Shown here: positions 15,596-24,001 of the stretch, piece by piece
How the letters are laid out: each line of letters opens with the position of its first letter
How positions within the stretch are numbered: position 1 is the first letter of the stretch
Assembly (NCBI GenBank): GCA_019636335.1
Contig: JAHBXR010000040.1
Span: 1-35,146 of the forward strand
DNA length: 35,146 nucleotides
Reading direction: 5' to 3'
Source: Pirellulales bacterium
GTDB lineage: Bacteria > Planctomycetota > Planctomycetia > Pirellulales > JAEUIK01
Notes under the pieces: generated by a model
Seen by the model: the letters and a program-made list of their open reading frames with translations, nothing else
The model's database searches: none
What the model was told of the DNA's origin: nothing
Translations under genes and position numbers: made by a program

Positions 15596-16695
15596 GACCC
15601 GGTCAGTCCGTACTTCGCCAGCCAGGCCTTGAAGTCGCTCAGCTTCAGATACTCGGTCTTGCCGCTGAATTGCTCGGGCTCGAGGGGCGAACCTTCATCC
15701 GGCACGACCACCTTCAAACCGGTGTCGATGATGTCACCCTCGGGCTGGCCGAAGTTGGGCAGCATCTCGGCCACGGCGGCCTGGTCGTCGTTGACCAGGG
15801 CCTGCATCAGGCGAATGCCCTGGTACCCCATCTCGAAGGGGTTCTGCACGATCATGGCGTCGATATCGCCGGTACCCATCTGTTCGATGGCATTCGGTTC
15901 GGCATCGAAGGCGACGATCGTCATCTCCTGGCGCTTGCCGAGCTCGCGCACGACGTCGGCGATGGCCGGTGCGTTGTACGACCAGATGCCCACCAGCGTA
16001 TTCACGTCGGGATGATTGCGAATCGCATTGCGCACGTTGTCGCGGGCACGGGTCCGATCGTTTTCATCCCCCATGCGATCGAGCTCTTTGAACTTCTCGC
16101 CCGCACCCTGCACGAAGCCGTCCATGCGCTCGATAGCGTTCTGCGCGCCCGTGCGTCCGACGAACTGCACGAACGCTCCGCCGTCGGGGCGCAATCCCTT
16201 GGCGGCAATGCCCAACTCACGACCGCCCGCCAGGTTGTCGGTGCCGACGAAGGCGGCCCGAGCATCGCGAAACTTCTGCCGGTCGAGGTCGGAGTCGATC
16301 GTCAGCACGACGACCCCTTTTTCGCGCAGCTTGCGCAACTGATCGGCGATGGCGACGTTGGCGGCGTCGGTGGCCGAGATGCCCACGGCGACGATATCGG
16401 CCTGCGTGCCGAACTGACGCAGCTTTTCGATCTGCCCGGCGGGGGTGGCGTCGTTCGTTTCGAGGACGGCGTTCACGCCCAGATCGGCCGCGGCCTTGTC
16501 CATGCCCGCGCGCACCGCATCCCAAAAGGGAGAGTTGCCATTCATGAGCAGGACGTAGCGGCCACCACCGGCGGCCGCGGCCCCAGCTCCGCCTGGCTTA
16601 TCCGCGGTCGAGGCCGTGCAACCGGCCAGGCAGGCCAACAGCCCGAGCGCGACGAAACGCCCGGCACGAGCGCACGAAGATCGAGTCATCTGCAT
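15592..16695 (-). CDS. Sugar-binding lipoprotein of the ABC transporter
   Basis: The 367-residue product has a lipoprotein signal with lipobox LAGC (23-26), a short Gly/Ala-rich linker, then a periplasmic-binding-protein fold of the LacI-like type 1 class: VLLMNGNSPFWDAVRAGMDKAA, DIVAVGISATDAANVA, VVVLTIDSDL, AAFVGTDNLAGGRELG and TIVAFDAEPNAIEQM. It captures the sugar outside the membrane for delivery to the permease. The sugar is not identifiable. An AGGGAAGG sequence precedes ATG 16695; ATG 16689 also fits. Confidence 0.9.
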   Translation of the reverse strand: MQMTRSSCARAGRFVALGLLACLAGCTASTADKPGGAGAAAAGGGRYVLLMNGNSPFWDAVRAGMDKAAADLGVNAVLETNDATPAGQIEKLRQFGTQADIVAVGISATDAANVAIADQLRKLREKGVVVLTIDSDLDRQKFRDARAAFVGTDNLAGGRELGIAAKGLRPDGGAFVQFVGRTGAQNAIERMDGFVQGAGEKFKELDRMGDENDRTRARDNVRNAIRNHPDVNTLVGIWSYNAPAIADVVRELGKRQEMTIVAFDAEPNAIEQMGTGDIDAMIVQNPFEMGYQGIRLMQALVNDDQAAVAEMLPNFGQPEGDIIDTGLKVVVPDEGSPLEPEQFSGKTEYLKLSDFKAWLAKYGLTGS

Positions 16696-16757
16696 GTGCC
16701 TTCCCTACACAAGAAGCAGAATCCGCAGTACGGCCACGAGCAGGCCGACGGCGAGCT

Positions 16758-16922
16758 CTACGGAGCGTCGGTCGTGCCCGACGGAGCGGGACCCGGCTCG
16801 GCGGCCGGAGCGGTGGCGGGGGGGGCCGTGCTGCCGGTTCCTTCAGGCTTCTTGCAGCCCGTGAACGCAGCCACCACACCCAACAGAATCAGGGACGCAC
16901 CCCACAGTTTGAACCGCGACAT
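16758..16922 (-). CDS. Very small lipoprotein leading the sugar transporter operon
   Basis: A 54-residue product (MSRFKLWGASLILLGVVAAF, then TGCKK) with a complete lipoprotein signal, Cys near residue 23, and a mature part that is only a Pro/Ala/Gly/Thr-rich tail. The start is strongly supported by GGGAGGT (16936-16930) 7 nt upstream. It lies 62 bp before the binding-protein gene on the same strand, so it is probably the first gene of the transport operon. It has no recognisable domain and may be a lipid-anchored spacer peptide. Confidence 0.75.
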   Translation of the reverse strand: MSRFKLWGASLILLGVVAAFTGCKKPEGTGSTAPPATAPAAEPGPAPSGTTDAP

Positions 16923-17240
16923 CGAAACTACCTCCCAAAACTTGAACAAACTTCGAAAACGCTTGCACGAGCGGCTCGATTTGTAGCGTAATCGTGCGAT
17001 TCTACGAGGCTCGCCAACAGGCCGCAAGTATTTGCGGCGATCGGTTTTGCCACTTGGCCGACGGGTGGGTTGCGCGGGGTGGGCGCGCGCCTCGCGCCTC
17101 AACCCGTGCGATGCTACGGTCGATACAATCGTTAGACCCTGTCCCGCAACTCATCTGGCAAGCGTCGCTCACGTGTCGTCCTGGCGTCGGTACCCGCCCG
17201 ACCTCAGGCATGGCACGGCCGCAGCTTGCTTCCAAACTTC
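16923..17240. other. Divergent intergenic region
   Basis: The 318-bp gap separates the transporter operon from the kinase gene. It holds the Shine-Dalgarno of the small lipoprotein and a LacI-type operator-like site, both near its left end. No clear kinase promoter and no additional gene were found. Confidence 0.5.
16954..16967 (-). promoter_or_regulatory. LacI-family operator-like site
   Basis: On the minus strand the sequence TGCAAGCGTTTTCG fits the pattern TG-N-AA-N-CG-N-TT-N-C-A of LacI/PurR/CcpA-type operators at every fixed position except the last. It lies about 31 bp upstream of the small lipoprotein start, in the operon leader, where a bound repressor would block transcription. No LacI-type regulator gene is in the window. 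Confidence 0.45.
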
Positions 17241-18149
17241 ATGGCCACGTCCACGCGACCGTTCGCGCCTGCTACCGCTCTGCCGACGGCACCCGGCGTG
17301 GGCACTCGGCTCGACGATTGGGAGCTGGTGTCGCGCGTGGCCGAGGGGCACGTGACGACCTTCTACCAGGCGCGGGTCGCCGGCCAGTCGACGCAGACGG
17401 CGCCGGGCTATGCCGTGAAGCTGCTCGAGCCGCGCTTCGAACAAGATGCCCGCGCGATTGCCGAGATCGAGCGCGAGGCGCACGTCGGCCGGCAGGTCAC
17501 GCACCCGCACCTCGTGCCGATTCTCGCGGCGCGCGTCAGTCGAGCGCCCTACTATGTCGTGATGCCCTGGCTGGTCGGTTCGACGCTGGCCGAACTGTTG
17601 GCGGGAGACATCCGGCCGGGCGTGGCGGCCACGCTCTGGATTGCCCGGCAAGTAGCCGAGGCGCTCGACGCATTGCACGCCAAGGGATGGATGCACGCCG
17701 ACATCAAGCCGAGCAACATCTTTCTTTCGGCCCAGGGGCACGTGACGCTGTTAGACCTGGGCTTTGCCCGGCATCGCGACGAACAGACGTCGGCGCTCGA
17801 TCGTTGCGTGACTGGCACGCCCGAATACATGGCGCCGGAGATGGTCACATCGACGTTGCGTCCCGACATTCGCAGCGATCTGTACAGCCTGGGCGTGACG
17901 CTCTACAAGCTTCTCTCCGGGAGGCTTCCCTTCCTGGCGACCGAGATCGGCGAATTGCTGCAGGCCCATCGCCAGGCCGAGCCGCCGGAGTTGCGTCGAC
18001 TCGTGCCGGCCATTCCGCTGGAGGTCTCGCACCTGGTGCGCGAGTTGATGGCCAAAGAACCCTTGCGCCGGCCGCAATCGCCACGCGAGTTGATCGAGCG
18101 ACTCTTCTCGCTCGAGATCAAGTTCTTCGCCGATCGCTCGGCTGCTTAA
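17241..18149 (+). CDS. Hanks-type Ser/Thr protein kinase with degenerate motifs
   Basis: The 302-residue product is a single kinase domain without transmembrane or sensor parts. The phosphate-binding loop is VAEGHVTTFYQA and lacks the usual GxGxxG. The ATP lysine is K60 (YAVKLLE), and the catalytic loop MHADIKPSN has the Asp (D154), Lys and Asn but Ala instead of the Arg of HRD. The Mg-binding motif is DLG (172-174), and the TGTPEYMAPE and SDLYSLGVTLYKLLSG motifs are present. The catalytic residues remain, so activity is likely; loss of HRD Arg suggests that activation-loop phosphorylation is not required. Substrates are unknown. It is convergent with glcF. Confidence 0.88.
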   Translation: MATSTRPFAPATALPTAPGVGTRLDDWELVSRVAEGHVTTFYQARVAGQSTQTAPGYAVKLLEPRFEQDARAIAEIEREAHVGRQVTHPHLVPILAARVSRAPYYVVMPWLVGSTLAELLAGDIRPGVAATLWIARQVAEALDALHAKGWMHADIKPSNIFLSAQGHVTLLDLGFARHRDEQTSALDRCVTGTPEYMAPEMVTSTLRPDIRSDLYSLGVTLYKLLSGRLPFLATEIGELLQAHRQAEPPELRRLVPAIPLEVSHLVRELMAKEPLRRPQSPRELIERLFSLEIKFFADRSAA

Positions 18150-18193
18150 TCAAGACGCCTGCGTTGAAAAAACTGCCGAGCGAGATTCAAGTC

Positions 18194-19540
18194 TCAGATC
18201 GGCGGCTGCTCGTGCCGGTAGCTGAGATCGAGCAGATCGATGGGATGCGCGATCCAGAGTTTTTCATGCTGTGCTCGGGCCTCGCGCGCGATCTGCAGCA
18301 GGCAGCCCGCATTCGCGGTCAGCACGATCGAGGCCTTGGTCTGGCGGATGTTGTCGAGCTTGCGGCGACTCAAGCGGCCGGCCATCTCGGGCTCGGTCAG
18401 GTTGTAGGTGCCGGCGGCGCCGCAGCAGAGCTCCGATTCGGGCAGATCGACGAATTGCAGGCCCGGCACTTGCGCGAGCAGTCGGCGCGGTGGCGCGACG
18501 ATCTTCTGCGCGTGCGCCAGATGGCAAGCGTCGTGGTAGGTGGCGCGGCGGCGAATTTCGCCCTGGGGGGGAATGAATCCCAGGCCGTCGAGAAACTCGC
18601 TCACGTCGCGCACCTTGGACGCCAGCTTTTCGCGGCGGGGCTGCAGGTCGTCGTTCCAGTGATGCCCGTAGTCTTTCAGCATCGAGCCGCACCCGGCCAC
18701 GTTCACGATCACCGCGTCGAGCGAGTCGACGTCGAAGGCGGTCATGTTACGATCGGCCAGATGCATGGCTGGCTCGCTCTGCCCGGCGTGAAAGTGAATC
18801 GCGCCACAGCAGGCCTGAGTGCGCGGCACGATCACGTCGCAGCCGTTTTGTTGCAGCACGCGAGCAGTGGCCCAGTGTGTGTGCCGGAACATCACGTCGG
18901 CCACGCAGCCGGTGAACAAGGCGACGCGTGCGCGGCGCCGGCCGACCGCGGGCAGCAACTCGGGCAGCGCCGGCTCCCGGCGTCCCGGCGGAGGCAACAT
19001 GGCGACCAGTTGCCGCAGTCGCGGAGGCAGCAGGCGAAAGAGCCCCAAGGCTTCGGCCGCTGGCAGCAAACCCAGGCGTTGAGCGAGGCGGGCCGGCACG
19101 AGGGCCTTGCGCATGCGTTCGGGAAACGGAAACAGCGAGAAGAGGATCCAGCGATGGAACCAGTCGTTCGTCTTGGACCGGCCATCGGACGCCTGCTCCA
19201 TGGCCACGCGAAACGGCTCGATCAGCTTGCCGTACTGCACGCCCGACGGGCAGGCGGTCTCGCACGCGCGGCAGTCGAGGCATAGTTCCAAGTGCCGGCG
19301 GACCGAATCGGAGAGCGGTATCCGTCCGTCGGTGACCGAACGCATTAGGTAGATGCGTCCGCGCGGACTGTCGTTCTCGTTGCCGAGTTCGACGTACGTG
19401 GGGCAAGCTGATGTGCAAAGTCCGCAGTGTACGCAATCGAGGAACAGCCCATAGTCGATGCCGGCGCCGGGATTGAGCGCTGCGTCGCTGGGAGCAGCGG
19501 CAGAGGCGTTCGGCTCGGCAGAGGTGCTCGATTGCGTCAT
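18194..19540 (-). CDS. glcF: Glycolate oxidase iron-sulfur subunit
   Basis: The 448-residue product has two 4Fe-4S clusters, CVHCGLCTSACP (about 36-47) and CLDCRACETACP, then two CCG (heterodisulfide reductase-like) domains with QACCGAIHFHAG and ELCCGAAGTYN. This is the GlcF layout. It transfers electrons from the flavin subunits GlcD/GlcE to the quinone pool during oxidation of glycolate to glyoxylate. The start ATG overlaps the glcE stop by ATGA, so the three glc genes are one coupled operon. Confidence 0.93.
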   Translation of the reverse strand: MTQSSTSAEPNASAAAPSDAALNPGAGIDYGLFLDCVHCGLCTSACPTYVELGNENDSPRGRIYLMRSVTDGRIPLSDSVRRHLELCLDCRACETACPSGVQYGKLIEPFRVAMEQASDGRSKTNDWFHRWILFSLFPFPERMRKALVPARLAQRLGLLPAAEALGLFRLLPPRLRQLVAMLPPPGRREPALPELLPAVGRRRARVALFTGCVADVMFRHTHWATARVLQQNGCDVIVPRTQACCGAIHFHAGQSEPAMHLADRNMTAFDVDSLDAVIVNVAGCGSMLKDYGHHWNDDLQPRREKLASKVRDVSEFLDGLGFIPPQGEIRRRATYHDACHLAHAQKIVAPPRRLLAQVPGLQFVDLPESELCCGAAGTYNLTEPEMAGRLSRRKLDNIRQTKASIVLTANAGCLLQIAREARAQHEKLWIAHPIDLLDLSYRHEQPPI

Positions 19541-20787
19541 GTCGTGGGAAACACAAACCGGCCAGGGTTGAGAATGTCTTTCGGGTCGAACGCCTGCTTC
19601 ACCGACTGCATGAGCCGATAGTCGCTACGTGTGCCCCCCCAGATTACTTGTCGCGTAAGTTCGATACCGTCGGCGTACGAAAGCACTTCGATGTTTCCAC
19701 GACCGGCGCCGGCGACCGGTTGCAGGCGGCCGATCACGGCCCGGGCGGCATTTTCCGGCATTTTGCGCCAGCGTGCCACCACGGCGCCGTTGCCGGCATG
19801 GGCTTGAACATCGACGCCGGGCAATGCGGCGAGCAATGCCTCGCAGAATTTCGTCGTCGCGCTCGGTACCATATGGGCCTTGAGCACGAGCGCCGACTCG
19901 CCATCGGTCGGGAACTCGACGAGGCGTTGGGCGAAGCCGGCGACGGCGCTGCGTTCGACGTGCGCAAGATCGCGCACTCCCTGGTCGTGCCATTCGGCGG
20001 CCAGTTGGTCGAGCATCCAGTCGACTTCGACTTCGGTTCCTTCGACGCCCACGACGAGCCGAGCGATGCTGCCACTACGTAGCGGACCAAGCGCCGGATC
20101 GTTCTTCCAAGGTTCGCCGGCCAGCAACTCGACCGAGACGGGGGCCGTCTGCGAGTGGACCAGCCGCGCGAGCATCGTCTCGGCCTGGGCGAAGCTCGGC
20201 ACATCGCACGCAATGTAGCCCATCGCTGCGGGGATGGGCTTTACTTTCAGCGTGACCTGCGTGATGACCGCCAGCGTGCCCAGCGAACCGGTGAGCAGCT
20301 TGCAGAAGTCGTAGCCGGCGACATTCTTGACCACGCGGCCGCCCCCTTTGAAGGCCGTGCCGCGCCCATCGACCGCCGAAATGCCGATCACATAATCGCG
20401 CAGCGTGCCGTGACCGTAGCGCAGCGCGCCGCTCCAGTTGGTGGCCAGCATTCCGCCCAGCGTGGCGTGCTCGGCCTGGGGCGCATCGATCGGCAATCGC
20501 TGCCGCTCGGCGGCCATCGTCTCGGCGAGTGCCCGCATCGTGATGCCTGCTTCGACCGTGATGGTCATGTCGCGCGCGGGATAGTCGATCACGCGTGTCA
20601 GTCCGGCGAGCTCCAAGCCGATGCCAGAACGCCTGGCCGGCAGGCCATAGCGCAAGGCGGTTTTGCCTCCCAAGGGATAGACGGGGGTCTCCGTGCCGTG
20701 CGCCTCCCGCACGATCTCGGCCAACTCGTCGACCGTCGACGGCGTGGCGGTCGACGCGAGGGGGAGCGCATCGGTGGCGACGCTCAT
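19537..20787 (-). CDS. glcE: Glycolate oxidase FAD-binding subunit GlcE
   Basis: The 416-residue protein has an FAD_binding_4 (PCMH-type) domain with VYPLGGKTALRYG, TITVEAGITMRAL, EHATLGGMLATNWSG and GRVVKNVAGYDFCKLLTGSLGTLAVIT. It is shorter than GlcD and its C-terminal half (about 190-416) is divergent, as usual for GlcE. The ATG at 20787 overlaps the glcD stop by ATGA. It acts with GlcD and GlcF in glycolate oxidation. Confidence 0.92.
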   Translation of the reverse strand: MSVATDALPLASTATPSTVDELAEIVREAHGTETPVYPLGGKTALRYGLPARRSGIGLELAGLTRVIDYPARDMTITVEAGITMRALAETMAAERQRLPIDAPQAEHATLGGMLATNWSGALRYGHGTLRDYVIGISAVDGRGTAFKGGGRVVKNVAGYDFCKLLTGSLGTLAVITQVTLKVKPIPAAMGYIACDVPSFAQAETMLARLVHSQTAPVSVELLAGEPWKNDPALGPLRSGSIARLVVGVEGTEVEVDWMLDQLAAEWHDQGVRDLAHVERSAVAGFAQRLVEFPTDGESALVLKAHMVPSATTKFCEALLAALPGVDVQAHAGNGAVVARWRKMPENAARAVIGRLQPVAGAGRGNIEVLSYADGIELTRQVIWGGTRSDYRLMQSVKQAFDPKDILNPGRFVFPTT

Positions 20788-22223
20788 AGGGCCGCCCTTC
20801 GGCCGGGAGCCTTTTGTTCGATGCCGCACGCCCCAGCCACCGGCAGCATTTTTTGTGGGCTCAAGCGACCTTCGGGATTGAAGGCGTCGCGCAGCCGCCG
20901 CATCGCCTGCAAGTCGTCGGCCGTGAAGAGGCGGTTCATGAAGTCAAGCTTCTCGACGCCGATGCCGTGCTCGCCAGTCACGCTGCCGCCGCAGGCAATG
21001 CACTCGTCGAGAATCTCGCCACTGGCCGCCAGCACGCGGCGCGTCTGTTCCGGGTCGCGCTCGTCGAAGAGGACGATCGGATGCAGATTGCCGTCTCCGG
21101 CGTGAAAAACATTCACGATGCGGACGTCGTGGCGCGAGGCGATCTCGGTAATGCGCCGCAGGATGTGGGGCAGCTTCGTGCGCGGCACGACGCCGTCCTG
21201 CGTGCAGTAACTGGGACTCAAGCGGCCGACGGCGCCAAAGGCCTGCTTGCGACACTTCCACAGCAATTGTCGCTCGGCGGGGGTGTGCGCCTGGCGGACT
21301 TCGCGGGCATGGTTCTGCTCGCACAGGGCGATCACCCGGTCGCGCTGCTGGTCGAGCCCCGCTTCCAGACCATCGACCTCGATCAGGAGCACCGCCTCGG
21401 CATCGAGTGGGAAGCCGAATTTGAAGGCTGCTTCCACCGCGGCGATGATGCCCCGATCCATCATCTCGAGCGCCGCGGGGATGATACCTGCCCCGATGAT
21501 GGCGCTAATCGCGCTGGTCGCATCGTCGACCGAATCGAACACGGCGAGCATCGTGCGACAGCCTTGTGGATCGCGCGTGATGCGCACCCAAACCTTGGTG
21601 ACGATCGCTAGGGTACCCTCACTGCCCACGATCACGCCGGTGAGATCGAGCCCCGTGGCCTCTTCGGCCGGTCCGCCGAACTCGACGATCGAGCCATCGG
21701 CCAGGACCGCTTCGATGCCCAGCACATGGTTTACCGTCACGCCATACTTGAGCGTGTGTGGTCCGCCCGAGTTGGTGGCCACGTTGCCGCCGATCGTGCA
21801 GGCGCCCTGGCTCGAAGGATCGGGCGCGTAGTGGAAGCCGGTGCCGGCGAGCGCCTTGGTGAGCCACACGTTGACTAGCCCCGGCTGCACCAGGGCGTAG
21901 CGATCGCGCTCGTTGATCTCGAGAATCTCGCGCATGCGAGTGAGGACGATCATCACGCCACCCCCCACCGGCAGGCATCCGCCGGCCAGACTGGTGCCGG
22001 CGCCGCGGGGCAGATAGGGGACGTCGTACTCGATCGCCAGCTTGACGCAGGCGGCCACTTGTTCCGTGGTGCGCGGAAAGACCACCACGTCGGGGCAGTT
22101 CTTCTCGATCACGAATCCGTCGCACTCATAGACGACAAGATCGGCATGGTTCGCCAGCACGCCATCGTCGCCGACGACGCGTCGCAGGTCGGCAATCAGG
22201 CTGGGGAGCGTGCTGGCAATCAT
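20784..22223 (-). CDS. glcD: Glycolate oxidase catalytic FAD subunit GlcD
   Basis: The 479-residue product is a full-length FAD-linked oxidase: FAD-binding PCMH domain with LPRGAGTSLAGGCLP and GACTIGGNVATNSGGPHTLKYG, then the C-terminal FAD-oxidase domain with FHAGDGNLHPIVLFD and GSVTGEHGIGVEKL, the latter containing conserved metal/substrate-binding His and Glu. D-lactate dehydrogenases of the same family are an alternative, but the following glcE and glcF genes favour glycolate. ATG 22223 is chosen because the domain begins soon after it; an upstream ATG at 22289 next to the repeat has no support. No Shine-Dalgarno is evident. Confidence 0.92.
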   Translation of the reverse strand: MIASTLPSLIADLRRVVGDDGVLANHADLVVYECDGFVIEKNCPDVVVFPRTTEQVAACVKLAIEYDVPYLPRGAGTSLAGGCLPVGGGVMIVLTRMREILEINERDRYALVQPGLVNVWLTKALAGTGFHYAPDPSSQGACTIGGNVATNSGGPHTLKYGVTVNHVLGIEAVLADGSIVEFGGPAEEATGLDLTGVIVGSEGTLAIVTKVWVRITRDPQGCRTMLAVFDSVDDATSAISAIIGAGIIPAALEMMDRGIIAAVEAAFKFGFPLDAEAVLLIEVDGLEAGLDQQRDRVIALCEQNHAREVRQAHTPAERQLLWKCRKQAFGAVGRLSPSYCTQDGVVPRTKLPHILRRITEIASRHDVRIVNVFHAGDGNLHPIVLFDERDPEQTRRVLAASGEILDECIACGGSVTGEHGIGVEKLDFMNRLFTADDLQAMRRLRDAFNPEGRLSPQKMLPVAGACGIEQKAPGRRAAL

Positions 22224-22290
22224 CGTCGAGGGGGGACAGGTGCGAGAGACAGGCAGGCCACGGCGGGCAATTCGATTATAGCCCTGCATC

Positions 22291-22365
22291 GTAGGTCAGG
22301 TACCCCGTACCTGACATCGTTCGACATGGCCGAGTCGATGGATCGTCAGGTACGGGGTACCTCTA
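22291..22365 (+). repeat. 79-bp double-palindrome repeat, copy D, with a 3-bp deletion
   Basis: GTAGGTCAGGTAC-CCC-GTACCTGAC (22291-22315), a 29-nt spacer (22316-22344) closely matching copy C, and GTCAGGTAC-GGG-GTACCT followed directly by CTA. GAC of the terminal arm is missing. The CTA at 22363-22365 is the minus-strand TAG stop codon of the thiamine-binding protein gene. The element separates that gene from glcD. Confidence 0.9.
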
Positions 22366-22674
22366 TAGCTTCTTCAATTCGCGCCCCAGGTGTTGCTCGA
22401 CGCTTTCCACTTTCGATTCGAGCCTCCCGCGGTAGCCGCGGCGATAGTCGAGCTTCGCCGTGCAGGTAATGCGATCGCAGTCGGCGGCCAGCGCCTCGTA
22501 ACACTGCTTCAAGACCCCCAGCACCTGGTCGATGTCTCCTTCGACGATCGTGCCCATCGCGTGCAACCGGTAGTCGAGGCCCGAGTTGGTCACGATAGCC
22601 AGGCTACGGGCGACGTAGGCGCCCACGCTGTCCCCTTGGTTCAAGGGCGACATGCTGAATTCGAGCAACACCAT
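22363..22674 (-). CDS. MTH1187-family thiamine-binding protein (DUF77)
   Basis: A 103-residue protein with the family's pattern: VLLEFSMSPLNQGDSVGAYVARSLAIV at the start, LDYRLHAMGTIVEGDIDQVL in the middle and a basic, helical end. Members of this ferredoxin-like family form oligomers and some bind thiamine or its precursors; the physiological role is not settled. It precedes glcDEF on the same strand, but with a 139-bp gap holding repeat copy D, so co-transcription is uncertain. The last codons run into the repeat. Confidence 0.87.
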   Translation of the reverse strand: MVLLEFSMSPLNQGDSVGAYVARSLAIVTNSGLDYRLHAMGTIVEGDIDQVLGVLKQCYEALAADCDRITCTAKLDYRRGYRGRLESKVESVEQHLGRELKKL

Positions 22675-22934
22675 GAGAGGCGATTCCTTACGGCAAAGAG
22701 AGGAGGGAAGATCGGCCCGTATCGTAGCCCGGCTGGCAGTGCGATTTGAAGGTGCGGGAAGACTTTCCGCCGCTCGCTCGCTTCGCTGAAAAGGGCGTTG
22801 AAGGGCGTTTTGCCCGTCTGGCTGACCTTTGCGAATCTGGGGTATGGCACTACATTACGCCGCCCCCCCAGTCCAGGCTGCCTTGGCGGTGTTGGCGATC
22901 CTGCGCGCCGCCCCGTTCGAAGTCGTGTGCTGTC

Positions 22935-23912
22935 GTGAAATCGCTCGTCTGCCTACTCACGGGTGCCGGTTGTTGGCTGCTCTTCGCGGCGGGGGGACCC
23001 CACGCGCATGCGGCGGGGGAGGCGAAGCGGATCCACTACGTCGACGACTATCCAACTCTCGTCGCCGACGAGCCATTTTCTATTGACGAGGGTTCGCCAG
23101 GCGTGTGGCAGCCGACGGAAGCGGCGCTGGCCTTCGATCCGCCGATGCATTCTCCCTGGATGTGGCAGGTACTGCCCGAGGGGCTGATCTATCGTTCCTA
23201 TCTCGCGGGGCCCAAGGAGCCGCGTCTCAGTGGCCTGCTCTTCAAGGATCATGGCACCTGGTACATCGACTCGACGCTTGGCGCCCGGGTGGGCATCCTG
23301 CGTTTCGGCACGCCCGACCCTTACAAGCCCGAGGGATGGCAACTCGACGTCGAGGGGGCCGCCTTTCCCCGGCTGAACATGGATGAGAACCGCGACCTCG
23401 ACACGGCGGACTTCCGCGCGGGCGTGCCGTTGACGTTCGGCATCGGTAGCATCGAAGCCAAGTTCGCCTATTACCATGTCAGCTCGCACCTGGGAGACGA
23501 GTATATGACTCGCCATCCCGACGCCGAGCGAATCAACTACGTGCGCGATGCCCTCGTGCTCGGCTTCGCCCTGCGGCCGAACCCCAACATTCGACTCTAT
23601 GGGGAAGCGGGCTGGGCGTTCTATTCCGATGGCGGCGCGCGGCCTTGGGAATTTCAAGTCGGAGCAGAGTACGCTCCCGTCCAGGCGACCGGTTTCCGCG
23701 GGGCGCCTTTCCTGGCGGTGAATGGTTACTTGCGTCAGGAGCAGAACTATAGCGGCACCTTCACGGCCCAGGTCGGATGGATGTGGCGCAGTCGATACAA
23801 CGGTCCCCTGCTCCGTACGGGGTTTCAGTATCTGAATGGCAAGAGTCCCCAGTTCCAGTTCTTCGACCAGTTCGAGGAACAGTTCGGCTGGGGATTGTGG
23901 TACGACTTTTGA
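22935..23912 (+). CDS. DUF1207 family exported protein
   Basis: The 325-residue product from GTG 22935 has a signal peptide (VKSLVCLLTGAGCWLLFAA, then AHAAGEA). The mature part has alternating aromatic and Gly residues in beta-strand-like segments: GLIYRSYLAGPKEPRLSG, DSTLGARVGILRFG, EAKFAYYHVSSHLGDEY, IRLYGEAGWAFYSDGG and FTAQVGWMWRSR, with a C-terminal aromatic end (WGLWYDF). This resembles an outer-membrane beta-barrel. DUF1207 proteins occur in planctomycetes and have no established function. In-frame sequence upstream of the GTG does not look coding. Confidence 0.83.
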   Translation: MKSLVCLLTGAGCWLLFAAGGPHAHAAGEAKRIHYVDDYPTLVADEPFSIDEGSPGVWQPTEAALAFDPPMHSPWMWQVLPEGLIYRSYLAGPKEPRLSGLLFKDHGTWYIDSTLGARVGILRFGTPDPYKPEGWQLDVEGAAFPRLNMDENRDLDTADFRAGVPLTFGIGSIEAKFAYYHVSSHLGDEYMTRHPDAERINYVRDALVLGFALRPNPNIRLYGEAGWAFYSDGGARPWEFQVGAEYAPVQATGFRGAPFLAVNGYLRQEQNYSGTFTAQVGWMWRSRYNGPLLRTGFQYLNGKSPQFQFFDQFEEQFGWGLWYDF

Positions 23913-24001
23913 ACCGCCTCGCTATCACGCTTCCGGGTGGGGGTGGTTGGCCCAGAGGCCATACTTGTTGAGGCGGCCGCGCGTACTCTACACTCGTGCG
24001 G

